DNA from: Flavobacterium sp.
GTDB taxonomy: Bacteria; Bacteroidota; Bacteroidia; Flavobacteriales; Flavobacteriaceae
Length of the DNA stretch: 54,979 nt
Assembly (NCBI RefSeq): GCF_024305175.1
Contig: NZ_JAMWYY010000019.1
Coordinates: forward strand, 1 to 54,979
Reading direction: 5' to 3'
Shown here piece after piece: positions 43,157-51,453 of the stretch. The notes under the pieces are model-generated. The model was given only the letters and a program-made list of their open reading frames with translations, was not told the origin of the DNA and did no database searches. The position numbers and the translations under genes were made by a program. Numbering within the stretch: position 1 is the first letter of the stretch; every line of letters starts with the position of its first letter.

Positions 43157-44215
43157 TTAGCTTTTTTGCTCCTTATTAAAATATACTAAGTAATAGTACA
43201 TTTGTTTTTCTTCGTCCCATCCTTTCTCAACAAATTTCTCTGCGCTTTCGGGGTTAACAAAGTCAAGCTTTATCTGTATGTTGGTGTCAAGATTAATAAT
43301 GTTCTTGATCTTTTTGCGTGCATCGGTTACTGCCGCGTTTGCAATAGGGAAGGTAGTAACATCTTCTATGCTGTACTTTGGCGCACGCTCTGTTTTGTAG
43401 TGTTTAAACTCCGGTATAAGGTCGGGGTTATCCAGTACTTCATTTAAAAAGTTGGTTTCTTCAAATTCATCGTTCTTGGCAAAGTAGTTTACAGAACGAT
43501 TCATGAACATAACCTCTTCTTTTTTGTCTTCTGCCGGTAAAACCACATCTTTGGCAAAATCCTGAACAAACTTCATGTATTTTTTGGTCATGAAATTTTC
43601 GTCCTGAAAAGCGTCAACCGAAAGGAAATGCTCCAGCCAGTAGCGGGCATCATAACGGTTACTGTCTATTGTCAGTATTTTATAGCCTTCTTCTTTTTTG
43701 TAATTAAATATAAGGCAGCCTTTGTCAAGCTTATTCAGGTTAATGCCCTGCTGAAGCAACAGCTCAAGGTTAGTGCCCCTTTCTTCAAACTGAAGGAAGT
43801 CGGTTTTAATTTCACTTTTAAACACACCAATGGCATCGGTAACATTGTTATCTATGCTTACGTTAGTAAGATAAGCTATATAAACCTCGCCGTTTTTTAT
43901 GTGCGGGTGGTTAGACTGCTCAAAAAGGTGCTTTGTAATTTTTTTAGACACTTCGTGCACTGCCCCGGGATTGTTGAAAATTTCGGTAGCAAGGGTATAC
44001 ATATCATGGTAGTCCAAATGTACATCGTGCGCAAACTGAAAGTAGTTTTCTTCCTTATCCCGAAAGGGCTTAAAGAAATATTCCTTTAAAAGCGGCACAA
44101 TTTCATCATTAAGCCCGTAAGGCTGCTCTGAAAGAAAGATGGCTTCGTTACGGCTTTTATTACCTACACGGTGTACCGATAAGTTCTCTATGTGTGTGTT
44201 AAACAGGTTAATCAT
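43157..44215 (-). CDS. Nucleoid-associated protein, NdpA/YejK family
   Basis: 352 residues. It matches the 37-kDa nucleoid-associated family: IENLSVHRVGNKSRNEAIFLSEQPYGLND near the start, LKEYFFKPFRDKEENYFQFAHD, IYIAYLTNV-like middle (VYIAYLTNVSIDNNVTDAIGVFK), and GCLIFNYKKEEGYKILTID. It binds DNA or the nucleoid by analogy with YejK; its precise role is not known. Cytoplasmic. It starts 28 bases after the stop of the pRiA4b ORF-3-like gene and is likely cotranscribed with it. Confidence 0.85.
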   Translation of the reverse strand: MINLFNTHIENLSVHRVGNKSRNEAIFLSEQPYGLNDEIVPLLKEYFFKPFRDKEENYFQFAHDVHLDYHDMYTLATEIFNNPGAVHEVSKKITKHLFEQSNHPHIKNGEVYIAYLTNVSIDNNVTDAIGVFKSEIKTDFLQFEERGTNLELLLQQGINLNKLDKGCLIFNYKKEEGYKILTIDSNRYDARYWLEHFLSVDAFQDENFMTKKYMKFVQDFAKDVVLPAEDKKEEVMFMNRSVNYFAKNDEFEETNFLNEVLDNPDLIPEFKHYKTERAPKYSIEDVTTFPIANAAVTDARKKIKNIINLDTNIQIKLDFVNPESAEKFVEKGWDEEKQMYYYLVYFNKEQKS

Positions 44216-44242
44216 TTTATATACTGATATGTAGTGGCATTG

Positions 44243-44782
44243 TTAATTCCAGTTGCTTTCGTCAAACCCTAAATCTTCAAAGTTATCATCGTTAAACATG
44301 TCAAGGTCTTCATCATCATAATCATCATCAAAGTCGCTGTAGATATTTTCTCCGTCGGCAGCTTCAAAATTCTTATCGGGAGCGCTTAACGGCATAATTC
44401 CGTGCGAGAACAACAGGTCAGGATAACTTACACCGGTTTCCGGTTCTTCAATAGCGCCTAGCTCTACAAAAAACGTCCACATGTTCAGGAAGTCATACAC
44501 ATATATAATTTTAGTGCTTTCTTCGGTCAGGATACTGTTAAGCGAATAGTCGGCCATTGTTTTTTGTTCACCCGGCTCATCTCCGGTATCAAAAAGCGGT
44601 ATTTCATCTTCCTGTGTCCAGTTCTCATCGCAGGTATAGAAAGAGGCTATCTCCATTCCGTCAAACCCAAAGGCATTTACTATAGCATTGTGCAAATCTT
44701 CCAGCGTATCTTCTTCCTGTATGGCAATATCCCTGAAAATATCTTCTTCCGCATCAAGAATTACTCTGAATTTATATATCAT
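44243..44782 (-). CDS. pRiA4b ORF-3-like family protein
   Basis: 179 residues. YKFRVILDAEEDIFRDIAIQEEDTLEDLHNAIVNAFGFDGMEIASFYTCDE is the ubiquitin-like N-terminal half typical of PF07929 (plasmid pRiA4b ORF-3), followed by IIYVYDFLNMWTFFVELGAI. The C-terminal third is strongly acidic (EDLDMFNDDNFEDLGFDESNW). Members occur both on plasmids and chromosomes and none has a clear biochemical role. I see no mobile element around it, so it looks chromosomal here. Promoter element TACCTTTG ends 22 bases before the ATG. Confidence 0.85.
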   Translation of the reverse strand: MIYKFRVILDAEEDIFRDIAIQEEDTLEDLHNAIVNAFGFDGMEIASFYTCDENWTQEDEIPLFDTGDEPGEQKTMADYSLNSILTEESTKIIYVYDFLNMWTFFVELGAIEEPETGVSYPDLLFSHGIMPLSAPDKNFEAADGENIYSDFDDDYDDEDLDMFNDDNFEDLGFDESNWN

Positions 44783-44804
44783 GGCATGTGTTTTAAATGA
44801 GCTC

Positions 44805-44812
44805 CAAAGGTA
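44805..44812 (-). promoter_or_regulatory. -7 promoter element before the pRiA4b ORF-3-like gene
   Basis: Minus-strand TACCTTTG, an exact TAnnTTTG match, 22 bases before ATG 44782. Confidence 0.5.
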
Positions 44813-44898
44813 AAATTTTAATTCTTAAATATCATTTTTGCATTTCCCGAATTTTTAAATAAGGCCGGGTCAATGCTGTTACAACTATAATTTTTAAG

Positions 44899-45468
44899 CT
44901 AAACGGAATGAGGCTTTTTGCCTATTTTGGTATAGCCTATATGCAGTTCATCTGCCTGTTTAGCAGGAGCGGGAGTGAGAATAATTGAGTATTGCTGCTT
45001 TACATTTTCAGGCAGCACATCCTGAACATTGTGCAGGTCGTCGGCATCAAGCGCAAATTTATCATCTATGTGCGATTCGCCCCCGCCTTTAAGGTTATAG
45101 TGCTTATAAAAGGCAGACTGCTTTGCAGCCTTAACCGCTTCGCCCATAGTGTTTGCAGCTATCAGGGTTTTATAGTGGTACTCTTCAAAATCTCCGGCTT
45201 TATAGCCGCCAAGATTAATAAAAAAAAGCTTTTGCTCCTGTTGTATTGCCTGTGCCTGCGCTATGGTAATACTGTAACCGTTAACCTTTGTTACCTCGCG
45301 CCACGCATCTATGTGCAATTGCCCGCCGTCGGGCCAAAAGTTATACATTTGCGGTATCAGTTCCTGTACCGAAGTGCCGATGCCAAAAAAAATATCGTGC
45401 TGCTCGGTTAAACGGCCTTTGGGTGTGCAGCCCAGTAAAACCATGTATAATTTGAGATTTTGCTCCAT
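44899..45468 (-). CDS. DUF1543 protein
   Basis: 189 residues from ATG 45468, which gives MEQNLKLYMVLLGCTPKGRLTEQHDIFFGIG; three extra codons upstream overlap the promoter element. The DUF1543 pattern is clear: an N-terminal strand (LYMVLLGCTPKGR), EQHDIFFGIG, W..(G/D)..HIDAWREV, then a second related domain (FFINLGGYKAGDFEEYHYKTLIAA). The halves resemble each other, as in the family, which suggests an internal duplication. Cytoplasmic, function unknown. The promoter element ends only 6 bases before the ATG. Confidence 0.8.
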   Translation of the reverse strand: MEQNLKLYMVLLGCTPKGRLTEQHDIFFGIGTSVQELIPQMYNFWPDGGQLHIDAWREVTKVNGYSITIAQAQAIQQEQKLFFINLGGYKAGDFEEYHYKTLIAANTMGEAVKAAKQSAFYKHYNLKGGGESHIDDKFALDADDLHNVQDVLPENVKQQYSIILTPAPAKQADELHIGYTKIGKKPHSV

Positions 45469-45474
45469 AATAAA

Positions 45475-45482
45475 CAAAGGTA
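45475..45482 (-). promoter_or_regulatory. -7 promoter element of the DUF1543 gene
   Basis: Minus-strand TACCTTTG, an exact TAnnTTTG match, 6 bases before ATG 45468; the transcript would be nearly leaderless. Confidence 0.4.
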
Positions 45483-45569
45483 AATTAAATAAAATTTTAA
45501 AAAAATTAGCACCCAGTGATTTTTTGGTTCAGTTTTTGGAAACGTAATACTAACAATAAACTTTATAAC

Positions 45570-46085
45570 ATGAAAAAGATATTTTTACTTTTATCAGTGG
45601 TAAGCACACTAACTTTCACCTCTTGTAACAACGACGACGATGTTTATGTAGATAATGACACCATTGGTGAAAACATACAGCTAAGTAATGTTAACCTGAC
45701 ATTTGATAATAATACAGGACGTTACCAGCTACTTTATCCGTTAAACCCTGCTATTTTTGAATCGGACGTTATACTTGTTTACAGAAATGTAATTGATGAT
45801 GGCTTTTCTGCATGGCAGCAAATACCCAGGACACTATATTTAAGTGGTGGCGATGAAGTTGATTATGACTTTAACTTTACAGCCAATGATGTTTTAATTT
45901 ATGCTGATGCAAATTTTGACCTGTCTTTTGCTCCTGAGTTTATCAATAACCAGTCTTTCAGGATTGTAATTGTTCCTGCTGCATTTGTAAATGACATTGA
46001 TACATCCGATTATGATGCCGTGATGAGTGCACTTAATGATGCGGGCGCAGAGGTAAGGACAATTGATGGTATAGAAAAGAGATAA
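45570..46085 (+). CDS. Small lipoprotein, probably surface-exposed
   Basis: 171 residues from ATG 45570 (the frame opens 18 codons earlier, but only from here is there a signal peptide): MKKIFLLLSVVSTLTFTSC, then NNDDDVYVDND, a surface-export type acidic run. The remainder is beta-rich with many Asn/Asp (IYADANFDLSFAPEFINNQSFRIVIVPAAFVNDI). No family recognised. It ends 22 bases before a strong terminator. Confidence 0.75.
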   Translation: MKKIFLLLSVVSTLTFTSCNNDDDVYVDNDTIGENIQLSNVNLTFDNNTGRYQLLYPLNPAIFESDVILVYRNVIDDGFSAWQQIPRTLYLSGGDEVDYDFNFTANDVLIYADANFDLSFAPEFINNQSFRIVIVPAAFVNDIDTSDYDAVMSALNDAGAEVRTIDGIEKR

Positions 46086-46107
46086 TATATAATAGTGTTA
46101 CTATAAT

Positions 46108-46144
46108 AAAGGGGGCTGTCTCTAAGTGAGGCAGCCCCTTTTAC
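46108..46144. terminator. Terminator after the small lipoprotein gene
   Basis: Stem AAAGGGGGCTGTCTC/GAGGCAGCCCCTTT with a 5-base loop, followed by T. It can also serve the minus-strand gene ending at 46161. Confidence 0.8.
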
Positions 46145-46160
46145 TTTATTTTTTTTAAAT

Positions 46161-46526
46161 TCAGGAAGTTGATTTGCGAAGCCTTTTAAATTTTTTGGAA
46201 GAAATAAAGCCCATTGCCGGATACATAACCGCAGCAAGAAAGAACAGGTAAGGCATAAATTCCTTTTTTTCGAGATACAGCATATAAGAGCTTAACAGCA
46301 GGGCAGGAGCCTCAAGGTACCAGCAGATAACCCGTGCCTGTTTCGGCTTTATTTTGAGTTTCCTCCAGAAAAGTATTATTGTAAAAACGGTTACCGAAAG
46401 CCCTGCTATTATTATTCCCGGATAATAAAGCCCTTTGCTTATTTCGTGTATACCTTTTATCAGTAACAGTAACGCCGTTAAAAAGTGAAGAAAGTATTCC
46501 AGTCTGCGTACAGTTCTTTTCCTCAT
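46161..46526 (-). CDS. Small membrane protein, about four helices
   Basis: 121 residues, mostly hydrophobic: helices at about 8-25, 35-53, 67-83 and 88-107, with Lys/Arg-rich ends (MRKRTVRRLEY at the start, KKFKRLRKSTS at the end). By the positive-inside rule both ends should be cytoplasmic. No conserved motif that I recognise. Promoter element TAATTTTG ends 22 bases before the ATG, which supports the start. Function unknown. Confidence 0.7.
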   Translation of the reverse strand: MRKRTVRRLEYFLHFLTALLLLIKGIHEISKGLYYPGIIIAGLSVTVFTIILFWRKLKIKPKQARVICWYLEAPALLLSSYMLYLEKKEFMPYLFFLAAVMYPAMGFISSKKFKRLRKSTS

Positions 46527-46548
46527 TATAAATGATGTGCTTTTGCGC

Positions 46549-46556
46549 CAAAATTA
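46549..46556 (-). promoter_or_regulatory. -7 promoter element before the four-helix protein gene
   Basis: Minus-strand TAATTTTG, an exact TAnnTTTG match, 22 bases before ATG 46526. Confidence 0.45.
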
Positions 46557-46611
46557 CCAAACCATGCTGTGCAGGTGTTTACGCAAACGTTATTATTATG
46601 TTGTGTAAAAC

Positions 46612-46640
46612 AAAAGCCCCCTGCAATTGCAGGGGGCTTA
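46612..46640 (-). terminator. Terminator of the HtrA-type protease gene
   Basis: Stem AAGCCCCCTGCAA/TTGCAGGGGGCTT, a perfect palindrome; on the minus strand followed by T-rich sequence. Confidence 0.8.
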
Positions 46641-46664
46641 TAATATCTACTACATTATATGTTG

Positions 46665-48056
46665 TTATATGTAAAAGCGTACAAGCTGGCCGTTTTTTGT
46701 TACCATCTCTACACGGGTTTTTTCATTTGGCCCTTTAGATGACAGCACATCCGAAACAGTCTCTATATCTTTAGCTTTAATATTATCAATGCTGAGTATA
46801 ATACCACCTTTAAGGTCTTCATAATAAGGCATAAAGCGCTCATCGGTTATTTCTTTAATCCTTACGCCATAATTTAGCTTAAGGCTTTTTTTCTCGGCAG
46901 CGGTAAGGTCTTCAAGGTCTAAGCCGCTATAGGAATATATCTCATTTTTAGACAGCTTTACCGGTAGGGTAATCATGCTGCCATCGCGGTTAATACCAAC
47001 CCTTACCACATCATCAGGCCTTTTGGTAACAATAGCTGCGTTAAGGTCAGAGAATCCGTTTACGGCCCTGTTATCAATCTCTACAATGATATCACCTTTT
47101 TTAATACCTGCTTTTTCTGCCCCCGATCCTTTAACCACGCTGTTTACATAAAACCCGTTGGTTTCATTAATACCAAGCTCTTTAGATACCGAAGCGTTAA
47201 GCTCGCCACCCTGCACACCAAGCACACCTCGCTGCACATTACCATATTCCATTATGTCTTCAATAATCTTGCGTGCCACGTTAGAGGGTACAGCAAACGA
47301 ATATCCCACATAAGATCCCGTCATAGAAGTTATCAGCGTGTTAATACCAATAAGCTCACCGCGGGTATTAACCAGTGCGCCACCGCTGTTACCCGGGTTA
47401 ACGGCAGCATCTGTCTGTATAAAAGACTGCAATCCGTCTTTTGTTAAATTACGTGCCTTTGCCGACACAATACCTGCTGTAACGGTAGAGGTAAGGTTAT
47501 AGGGGTTACCAACCGCAAGCACCCATTCGCCAACTTTAATATTGTCAGAATTACCAAAAGTGGCATAAGGCAGTTTTTCATTGGTATCTACCTTAAGCAG
47601 CGCAATATCCATTTTAGAGTCGGTACCTACTAATCGCGCTTTATACGACTTATTGTTGTTAAGGGTAACTTCAAGTTCAGATGCATTTTGTATTACGTGG
47701 TTGTTGGTTACAATATAACCATCTTCAGTAATTATAACCCCCGAGCCGGTGCCTACCTGCGCCTGCTGCTCACCGCCGCGGTAGCCATAAAAGAATTCCA
47801 TAAAGGGGTTGGTGGGTGCAGTAGAGTAAGACACGTTCTTAACGTGAACTACTGTATGCACAGCCTGGTCGGCAGCGGCGGTAAAATCGATATTCTCTGC
47901 GCCATAACCAACAGTTCTGGTATAGTTGTTTTGTGCCGGGGCAACTGATAAGGCAGAAGTATTGTTTACATCTTCGTCAAATATCAATTTATAACCCCCA
48001 AGCGTGGTGGCTCCGCTAAGCAGTGCCACAAGAAGTAAGCCTGAAAATTTTTTCAT
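46665..48056 (-). CDS. HtrA/DegP-type periplasmic serine protease
   Basis: 463 residues. N-terminal signal or anchor (MKKFSGLLLVALLSGATTLGGYKLI), then the trypsin-like domain with the catalytic triad His120 (TNNHVI), Asp150 (DIALLKVD) and Ser224 (PGNSGGA). Two PDZ domains follow: the first with GVLGVQGGELNASVSKELGINETNGFYVNSVVKGSGAEKAGIKKGDIIVEIDNRAV, the second shorter at the C-terminus (YGVRIKEITDERFMPYYEDLKGGIILSIDN). It degrades or refolds misfolded envelope proteins. Single gene, divergent from dapF. It could be DegP- or DegQ-like, which the sequence cannot separate. Confidence 0.94.
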   Translation of the reverse strand: MKKFSGLLLVALLSGATTLGGYKLIFDEDVNNTSALSVAPAQNNYTRTVGYGAENIDFTAAADQAVHTVVHVKNVSYSTAPTNPFMEFFYGYRGGEQQAQVGTGSGVIITEDGYIVTNNHVIQNASELEVTLNNNKSYKARLVGTDSKMDIALLKVDTNEKLPYATFGNSDNIKVGEWVLAVGNPYNLTSTVTAGIVSAKARNLTKDGLQSFIQTDAAVNPGNSGGALVNTRGELIGINTLITSMTGSYVGYSFAVPSNVARKIIEDIMEYGNVQRGVLGVQGGELNASVSKELGINETNGFYVNSVVKGSGAEKAGIKKGDIIVEIDNRAVNGFSDLNAAIVTKRPDDVVRVGINRDGSMITLPVKLSKNEIYSYSGLDLEDLTAAEKKSLKLNYGVRIKEITDERFMPYYEDLKGGIILSIDNIKAKDIETVSDVLSSKGPNEKTRVEMVTKNGQLVRFYI

Positions 48057-48145
48057 TTTTGTAAACAGTATTTAATTAAAACGGTTAATAGTTAAAGTTC
48101 TATTTTACTATAGTAAGTTGCTGTGGTTACCAGCCGATTATTTGT

Positions 48146-48153
48146 TATTTTTG
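48146..48153 (+). promoter_or_regulatory. -7 promoter element of the dapF operon
   Basis: TATTTTTG, an exact TAnnTTTG match, 21 bases before ATG 48175. A TTG lies 25 bases further upstream. Confidence 0.5.
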
Positions 48154-48174
48154 TACCTGATACATTTTAATTAA

Positions 48175-48957
48175 ATGCCACATACATTTTACAAATACCA
48201 GGGTACAGGAAACGATTTTATAATGGTTGATAACCGCGATAATACATTTCCCAAAAATGATACCAAACTTGTAAACCAACTGTGCGACCGCAGGTTTGGC
48301 ATTGGTGCCGATGGGCTTATACTACTGGAAAACGCAAGTGATGCCGATTTTCGTATGGTATATTATAACGCTGATGGAAATGAAAGCAGTATGTGCGGAA
48401 ACGGCGGGCGGTGCATTGTTGCCTTTGCAAACCTTTTAGGTGTAATTGATGATGAGGCCGATTTTATTGCGGTAGATGGCAAGCATCATGCCCTTATACA
48501 GGAAGACGGAATGGTATCACTGCACATGAAAGATGTAAATACCGTTACGGTTTATGAAGATTATGTTTTTTTGGATACAGGCTCTCCCCACCATGTAGAA
48601 ATGACAGACGATTTAGGCAGGATGAATGTTAAGGCAATCGGGGCCAGCATACGTTACAGCGGCATGTATGGCGATAAAGGCTCTAACGTGAACTTTGTTA
48701 ACCAGAATGAAGATGACAAATTTTCAGTGCGTACTTATGAGCGTGGGGTAGAAGATGAAACCCTATCATGCGGTACCGGCGTTACTGCCGTAGCCATTGC
48801 CATGAAGGTACTGAATAAAACAACCGCTACTACTATAAGGCTGCAAACACCGGGCGGACTGCTGAAAGTTTCTTTTAAGCAGGAAGGGAAATATTTTACC
48901 GATATCTACCTTACAGGCCCTGCCACTTATGTTTTTAAAGGAGAGGCAGAATGGTAA
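48175..48957 (+). CDS. dapF: Diaminopimelate epimerase
   Basis: 260 residues, family length. HTFYKYQGTGNDFIMVDNRD at the start; the two catalytic cysteines are in MCGNGGRC (Cys74) and ETLSCGTGVTAVAI (Cys199). It interconverts L,L- and meso-diaminopimelate, the last-but-one step of lysine synthesis and a source of the peptidoglycan cross-link residue. Cytoplasmic. It is the first gene of a unit with the GNAT acetyltransferase (7-base overlap) and mltG. Confidence 0.97.
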   Translation: MPHTFYKYQGTGNDFIMVDNRDNTFPKNDTKLVNQLCDRRFGIGADGLILLENASDADFRMVYYNADGNESSMCGNGGRCIVAFANLLGVIDDEADFIAVDGKHHALIQEDGMVSLHMKDVNTVTVYEDYVFLDTGSPHHVEMTDDLGRMNVKAIGASIRYSGMYGDKGSNVNFVNQNEDDKFSVRTYERGVEDETLSCGTGVTAVAIAMKVLNKTTATTIRLQTPGGLLKVSFKQEGKYFTDIYLTGPATYVFKGEAEW

Positions 48958-49481
48958 CCTTAACCGGAAATACCATCTACCTGCGGGCATTAGAGCCTGA
49001 AGACCTTGAGTTTATATACCGCCTTGAAAATAATGAAAAGGTATGGCAGGTAAGTAATACCATAGCTCCGTACAGTCGTTTTTTGATAAGGCAGTACCTC
49101 GAAAACGCCCATCAGGATATATTTGAAGCCAAGCAGCTGCGGCTCGCTATTTGCTTAAATGGCGAAACAGAAGCTATTGGCCTTATAGATCTTTTTGAAT
49201 TTGACCCTTTAAACCAAAGGGCAGGTGTGGGCATAATAATTCAGGATGAGGCACAGCGCGGCAAAGGTTACGGTGCCGAAGCGTTGGGGTTGGTTATACA
49301 ATATGCGTTTAACAGGCTGCAAGTGCACCAGCTTTATGCAAATATAGATATAGCGAATGCTGCAAGTGTTTCGCTTTTTACTAATTTTGGCTTCGAATGT
49401 ACAGGCGTAAAAAAAGGCTGGAATAAAAGGGACGGTGTTTTTTATGACGAGGCATTTTATCAGTTAATCAAAAAAAATTAA
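48951..49481 (+). CDS. GNAT-family N-acetyltransferase
   Basis: 176 residues. The fold is that of RimJ/RimL-like GNAT enzymes: YLRALEPEDLEFIYRLENNEKVW near the start, IGLIDLFEFDPLNQRAGVGIIIQDEAQRGKGYGAEAL with the acetyl-CoA binding QRGKGYG motif, then ANIDIANAASVSLFTNFGFECTGVKK. It transfers an acetyl group to an amine of an unknown acceptor. It overlaps dapF by 7 bases and precedes mltG by 11, so it belongs to a cell-wall gene unit. Spermidine or ribosomal-protein acetylation are the usual alternatives. Confidence 0.9.
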   Translation: MVTLTGNTIYLRALEPEDLEFIYRLENNEKVWQVSNTIAPYSRFLIRQYLENAHQDIFEAKQLRLAICLNGETEAIGLIDLFEFDPLNQRAGVGIIIQDEAQRGKGYGAEALGLVIQYAFNRLQVHQLYANIDIANAASVSLFTNFGFECTGVKKGWNKRDGVFYDEAFYQLIKKN

Positions 49482-49492
49482 TACATCATCAA

Positions 49493-50533
49493 TTGAAACT
49501 AAGAAAGATTATTGCGCTGGTATCGCTGGTTGTGGTTATTGGCGGCAGCATTTACGGGTATCTTGTTTATAAAGATATCTTTTCTGAAAACACAGCTTTT
49601 TCTGAAGACAGGGTAGCTGTTTACATTCCTAAAGGTGCCACATTCAGCCAGGTGCAGGATAGCGTGAAGCCCTATATTGCCGACATGGAGCGTTTTAATA
49701 TGGTTGCCGATAAAAAGTCCTATCCGCAATACGTTAAGTCGGGTAAGTTTATACTTAAAAGGGGCATGAACAGCAATGATATCATTAACGCTTTGCGCCA
49801 GCCCGTTCCGGTAAATATATCATTCAACAACCAGGAAACATTAGATCGTGCCATAGGCCGTATAGCACAGCAGATAGAGCCGGACAGCCTTACGCTGCTT
49901 AAGGTTTTTACCCATAAAAATTTTCTTGACGAAAATGGCTTTACTGAAGATAACCTGTTAAGCATGTTTATCCCTAATACGTATGAGTTTTTCTGGGACA
50001 CTTCCGCACTTAAGGTAAGAGAAAAGCTGGCTAAGGAATACCGTAAATTCTGGAATGAAGAAAGGCTTGCCAAAGCCGAGAGGCTTAACATGACACCGCT
50101 GGAGGTATCGAGCCTTGCCGCTATTGTTCATAAAGAAACTGTAAAGGAAGATGAGCGTCCGCGTGTAGCAGGGGTTTACCTAAACCGCCTTCAGAAGGGC
50201 ATGAAGCTGGAAGCCGACCCTACCGTAATTTATGCCATTAAAAGACAATCAGGCGATTTTGACCAGGTTATAAAAAGGGTACTTAATAAAGACCTTGTGA
50301 TAGATTCGCCATATAACACCTATAAAAACCAAGGGGTACCGCCAGGGCCTATTGCCATGCCGGATATCTCTGCTATAGATGCGGTGCTAAATGCAGAAAA
50401 GCACAATTACATTTATTTCTGCGCCAGTACAACAAAGCCCGGTTATCATGAGTTTGCCGTTACAGCGGCACAGCACCAGGAAAACGCAAGAAAATACCAT
50501 GCCTGGGTTCAGAAACTCGGAATTGTAAGGTAA
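49493..50533 (+). CDS. mltG: Endolytic murein transglycosylase
   Basis: 346 residues. It starts with TTG at 49493-49495 (no ATG fits), giving MKLRKIIALVSLVVVIGGSIYGYLVYKD, one membrane anchor, then a LysM-like region and the YceG/MltG domain. The catalytic Glu is in HKETVKEDERPRVAGVYLNRLQKGMKLEADPTVIYA (Glu215). It cuts nascent peptidoglycan strands in the inner membrane and so sets glycan length. Convincing alignment with E. coli MltG around the catalytic site. Terminated by a hairpin at 50554-50582. Confidence 0.93.
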   Translation: MKLRKIIALVSLVVVIGGSIYGYLVYKDIFSENTAFSEDRVAVYIPKGATFSQVQDSVKPYIADMERFNMVADKKSYPQYVKSGKFILKRGMNSNDIINALRQPVPVNISFNNQETLDRAIGRIAQQIEPDSLTLLKVFTHKNFLDENGFTEDNLLSMFIPNTYEFFWDTSALKVREKLAKEYRKFWNEERLAKAERLNMTPLEVSSLAAIVHKETVKEDERPRVAGVYLNRLQKGMKLEADPTVIYAIKRQSGDFDQVIKRVLNKDLVIDSPYNTYKNQGVPPGPIAMPDISAIDAVLNAEKHNYIYFCASTTKPGYHEFAVTAAQHQENARKYHAWVQKLGIVR

Positions 50534-50553
50534 ATAAATTGTAAAGTCAAAAG

Positions 50554-50583
50554 AAAAACCGATGTTCATCATCGGTTTTTTTG
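50554..50583 (+). terminator. Terminator of the dapF-GNAT-mltG unit
   Basis: Stem AAAAACCGATG/CATCGGTTTTT with loop TTCAT, followed by further T. Confidence 0.85.
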
Positions 50584-50743
50584 TGTTAAAATTTGTCACA
50601 AAACTGCTGCAGTTGTCAAAACCCGTTAGCCTAACATTTGTAAGGGTTTAGCAGAAATATTGTAGCCATGATTTTGATGAGTTGTTATGTTAAAGTTAAC
50701 TGCTTGCTGTAAAGTGTTGTTTTTCAATTAAATAATTTTATTG

Positions 50744-50751
50744 TATATTTG
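50744..50751 (+). promoter_or_regulatory. -7 promoter element before the lysozyme-like gene
   Basis: TATATTTG, an exact TAnnTTTG match; a TTG lies 24 bases upstream. The predicted leader to ATG 50800 is about 42 bases and contains GTGAAATTCAC, CACC..GGTG and GGTGAGAAAACACC, mutually exclusive small hairpins. Confidence 0.5.
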
Positions 50752-50799
50752 CCGGCTGTGAAATTCACCAGTGTGACAGGCGGTGAGAAAACACCATAT

Positions 50800-51453
50800 A
50801 TGATAAAGAAGTGGATGTATTTTGTAGGGCTTGCCATTTTTATAGGGGCCGTTAGTTCTTCGTTTACTTTAACAAAGGCAAAACAGTTTGGTAAAATAGA
50901 AGGCTTTCATTTAGCCGAAGATGAAGTTTATAATTATACCGTTCCTGATGTTCCTGAAATAGACGAAACAGCAAAGGTAACAGTTCCTTTTACGGGAAAA
51001 TCATATATAGGCTTTAAGCAGGCTATAGCGATAAAAGAATCGCAGGGCTTATACAAACTGGTTAATCCGTACGGATATATGGGCAAGTACCAGTTTGGCA
51101 AAACTACACTACGTGCCATAGGCATAACAAACACCAAAGAATTTTTAAACAGCCCCATGCTGCAGGAAAAAGCGTTTAAGGCGCTTTTAGCCAAAAACAA
51201 GTGGGAACTTCGCCATGAAATATCCCGCTATGAAGGCAGGGTTATACAGGGCATTAAAATAACCGAATCAGGGCTTTTGGCTGCTGCGCACCTTGCCGGG
51301 GCAGGCTCTGTAAAAAACTTCCTTAAAAGCAACGGTAAAAACGGTTTCAGGGATGGCTTTGGCACCTCGCTTAAAAGCTATATCAAGAAGTTTGGAGGTT
51401 ATGATACTTCAAATATCATAGCTAACCCCAACCCGAAGGTAAAGACTGACTAA
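50800..51453 (+). CDS. Secreted lysozyme-like (transglycosylase-type) protein
   Basis: 217 residues from ATG 50800; an in-frame TTG at 50749 overlaps the promoter and is rejected. Signal or anchor MIKKWMYFVGLAIFIGAVSSSFTL. The mature part contains FKQAIAIKESQGLYKLVNPYGYMGKYQFGKTTLRAIG, where the Glu in KESQG and the GYMGKYQFG stretch resemble the catalytic region of SLT-type lysozyme-fold enzymes, and EGRVIQGIKITESGLLAAAHLAGAGSVKNFLKSNG. It probably cleaves peptidoglycan; a phage-like muramidase origin is an alternative. It converges with the next gene with a 4-base overlap. Confidence 0.75.
   Translation: MIKKWMYFVGLAIFIGAVSSSFTLTKAKQFGKIEGFHLAEDEVYNYTVPDVPEIDETAKVTVPFTGKSYIGFKQAIAIKESQGLYKLVNPYGYMGKYQFGKTTLRAIGITNTKEFLNSPMLQEKAFKALLAKNKWELRHEISRYEGRVIQGIKITESGLLAAAHLAGAGSVKNFLKSNGKNGFRDGFGTSLKSYIKKFGGYDTSNIIANPNPKVKTD

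Noticed and set aside
44243..44782. Mobile element remnant suggested by the pRiA4b ORF-3 name
   Set aside because: There are no inverted repeats, transposase or target duplication, and the family is widespread on chromosomes.
50749..50799. TTG start for the lysozyme-like gene
   Set aside because: It overlaps the promoter element TATATTTG; ATG 50800 starts a clean signal peptide.
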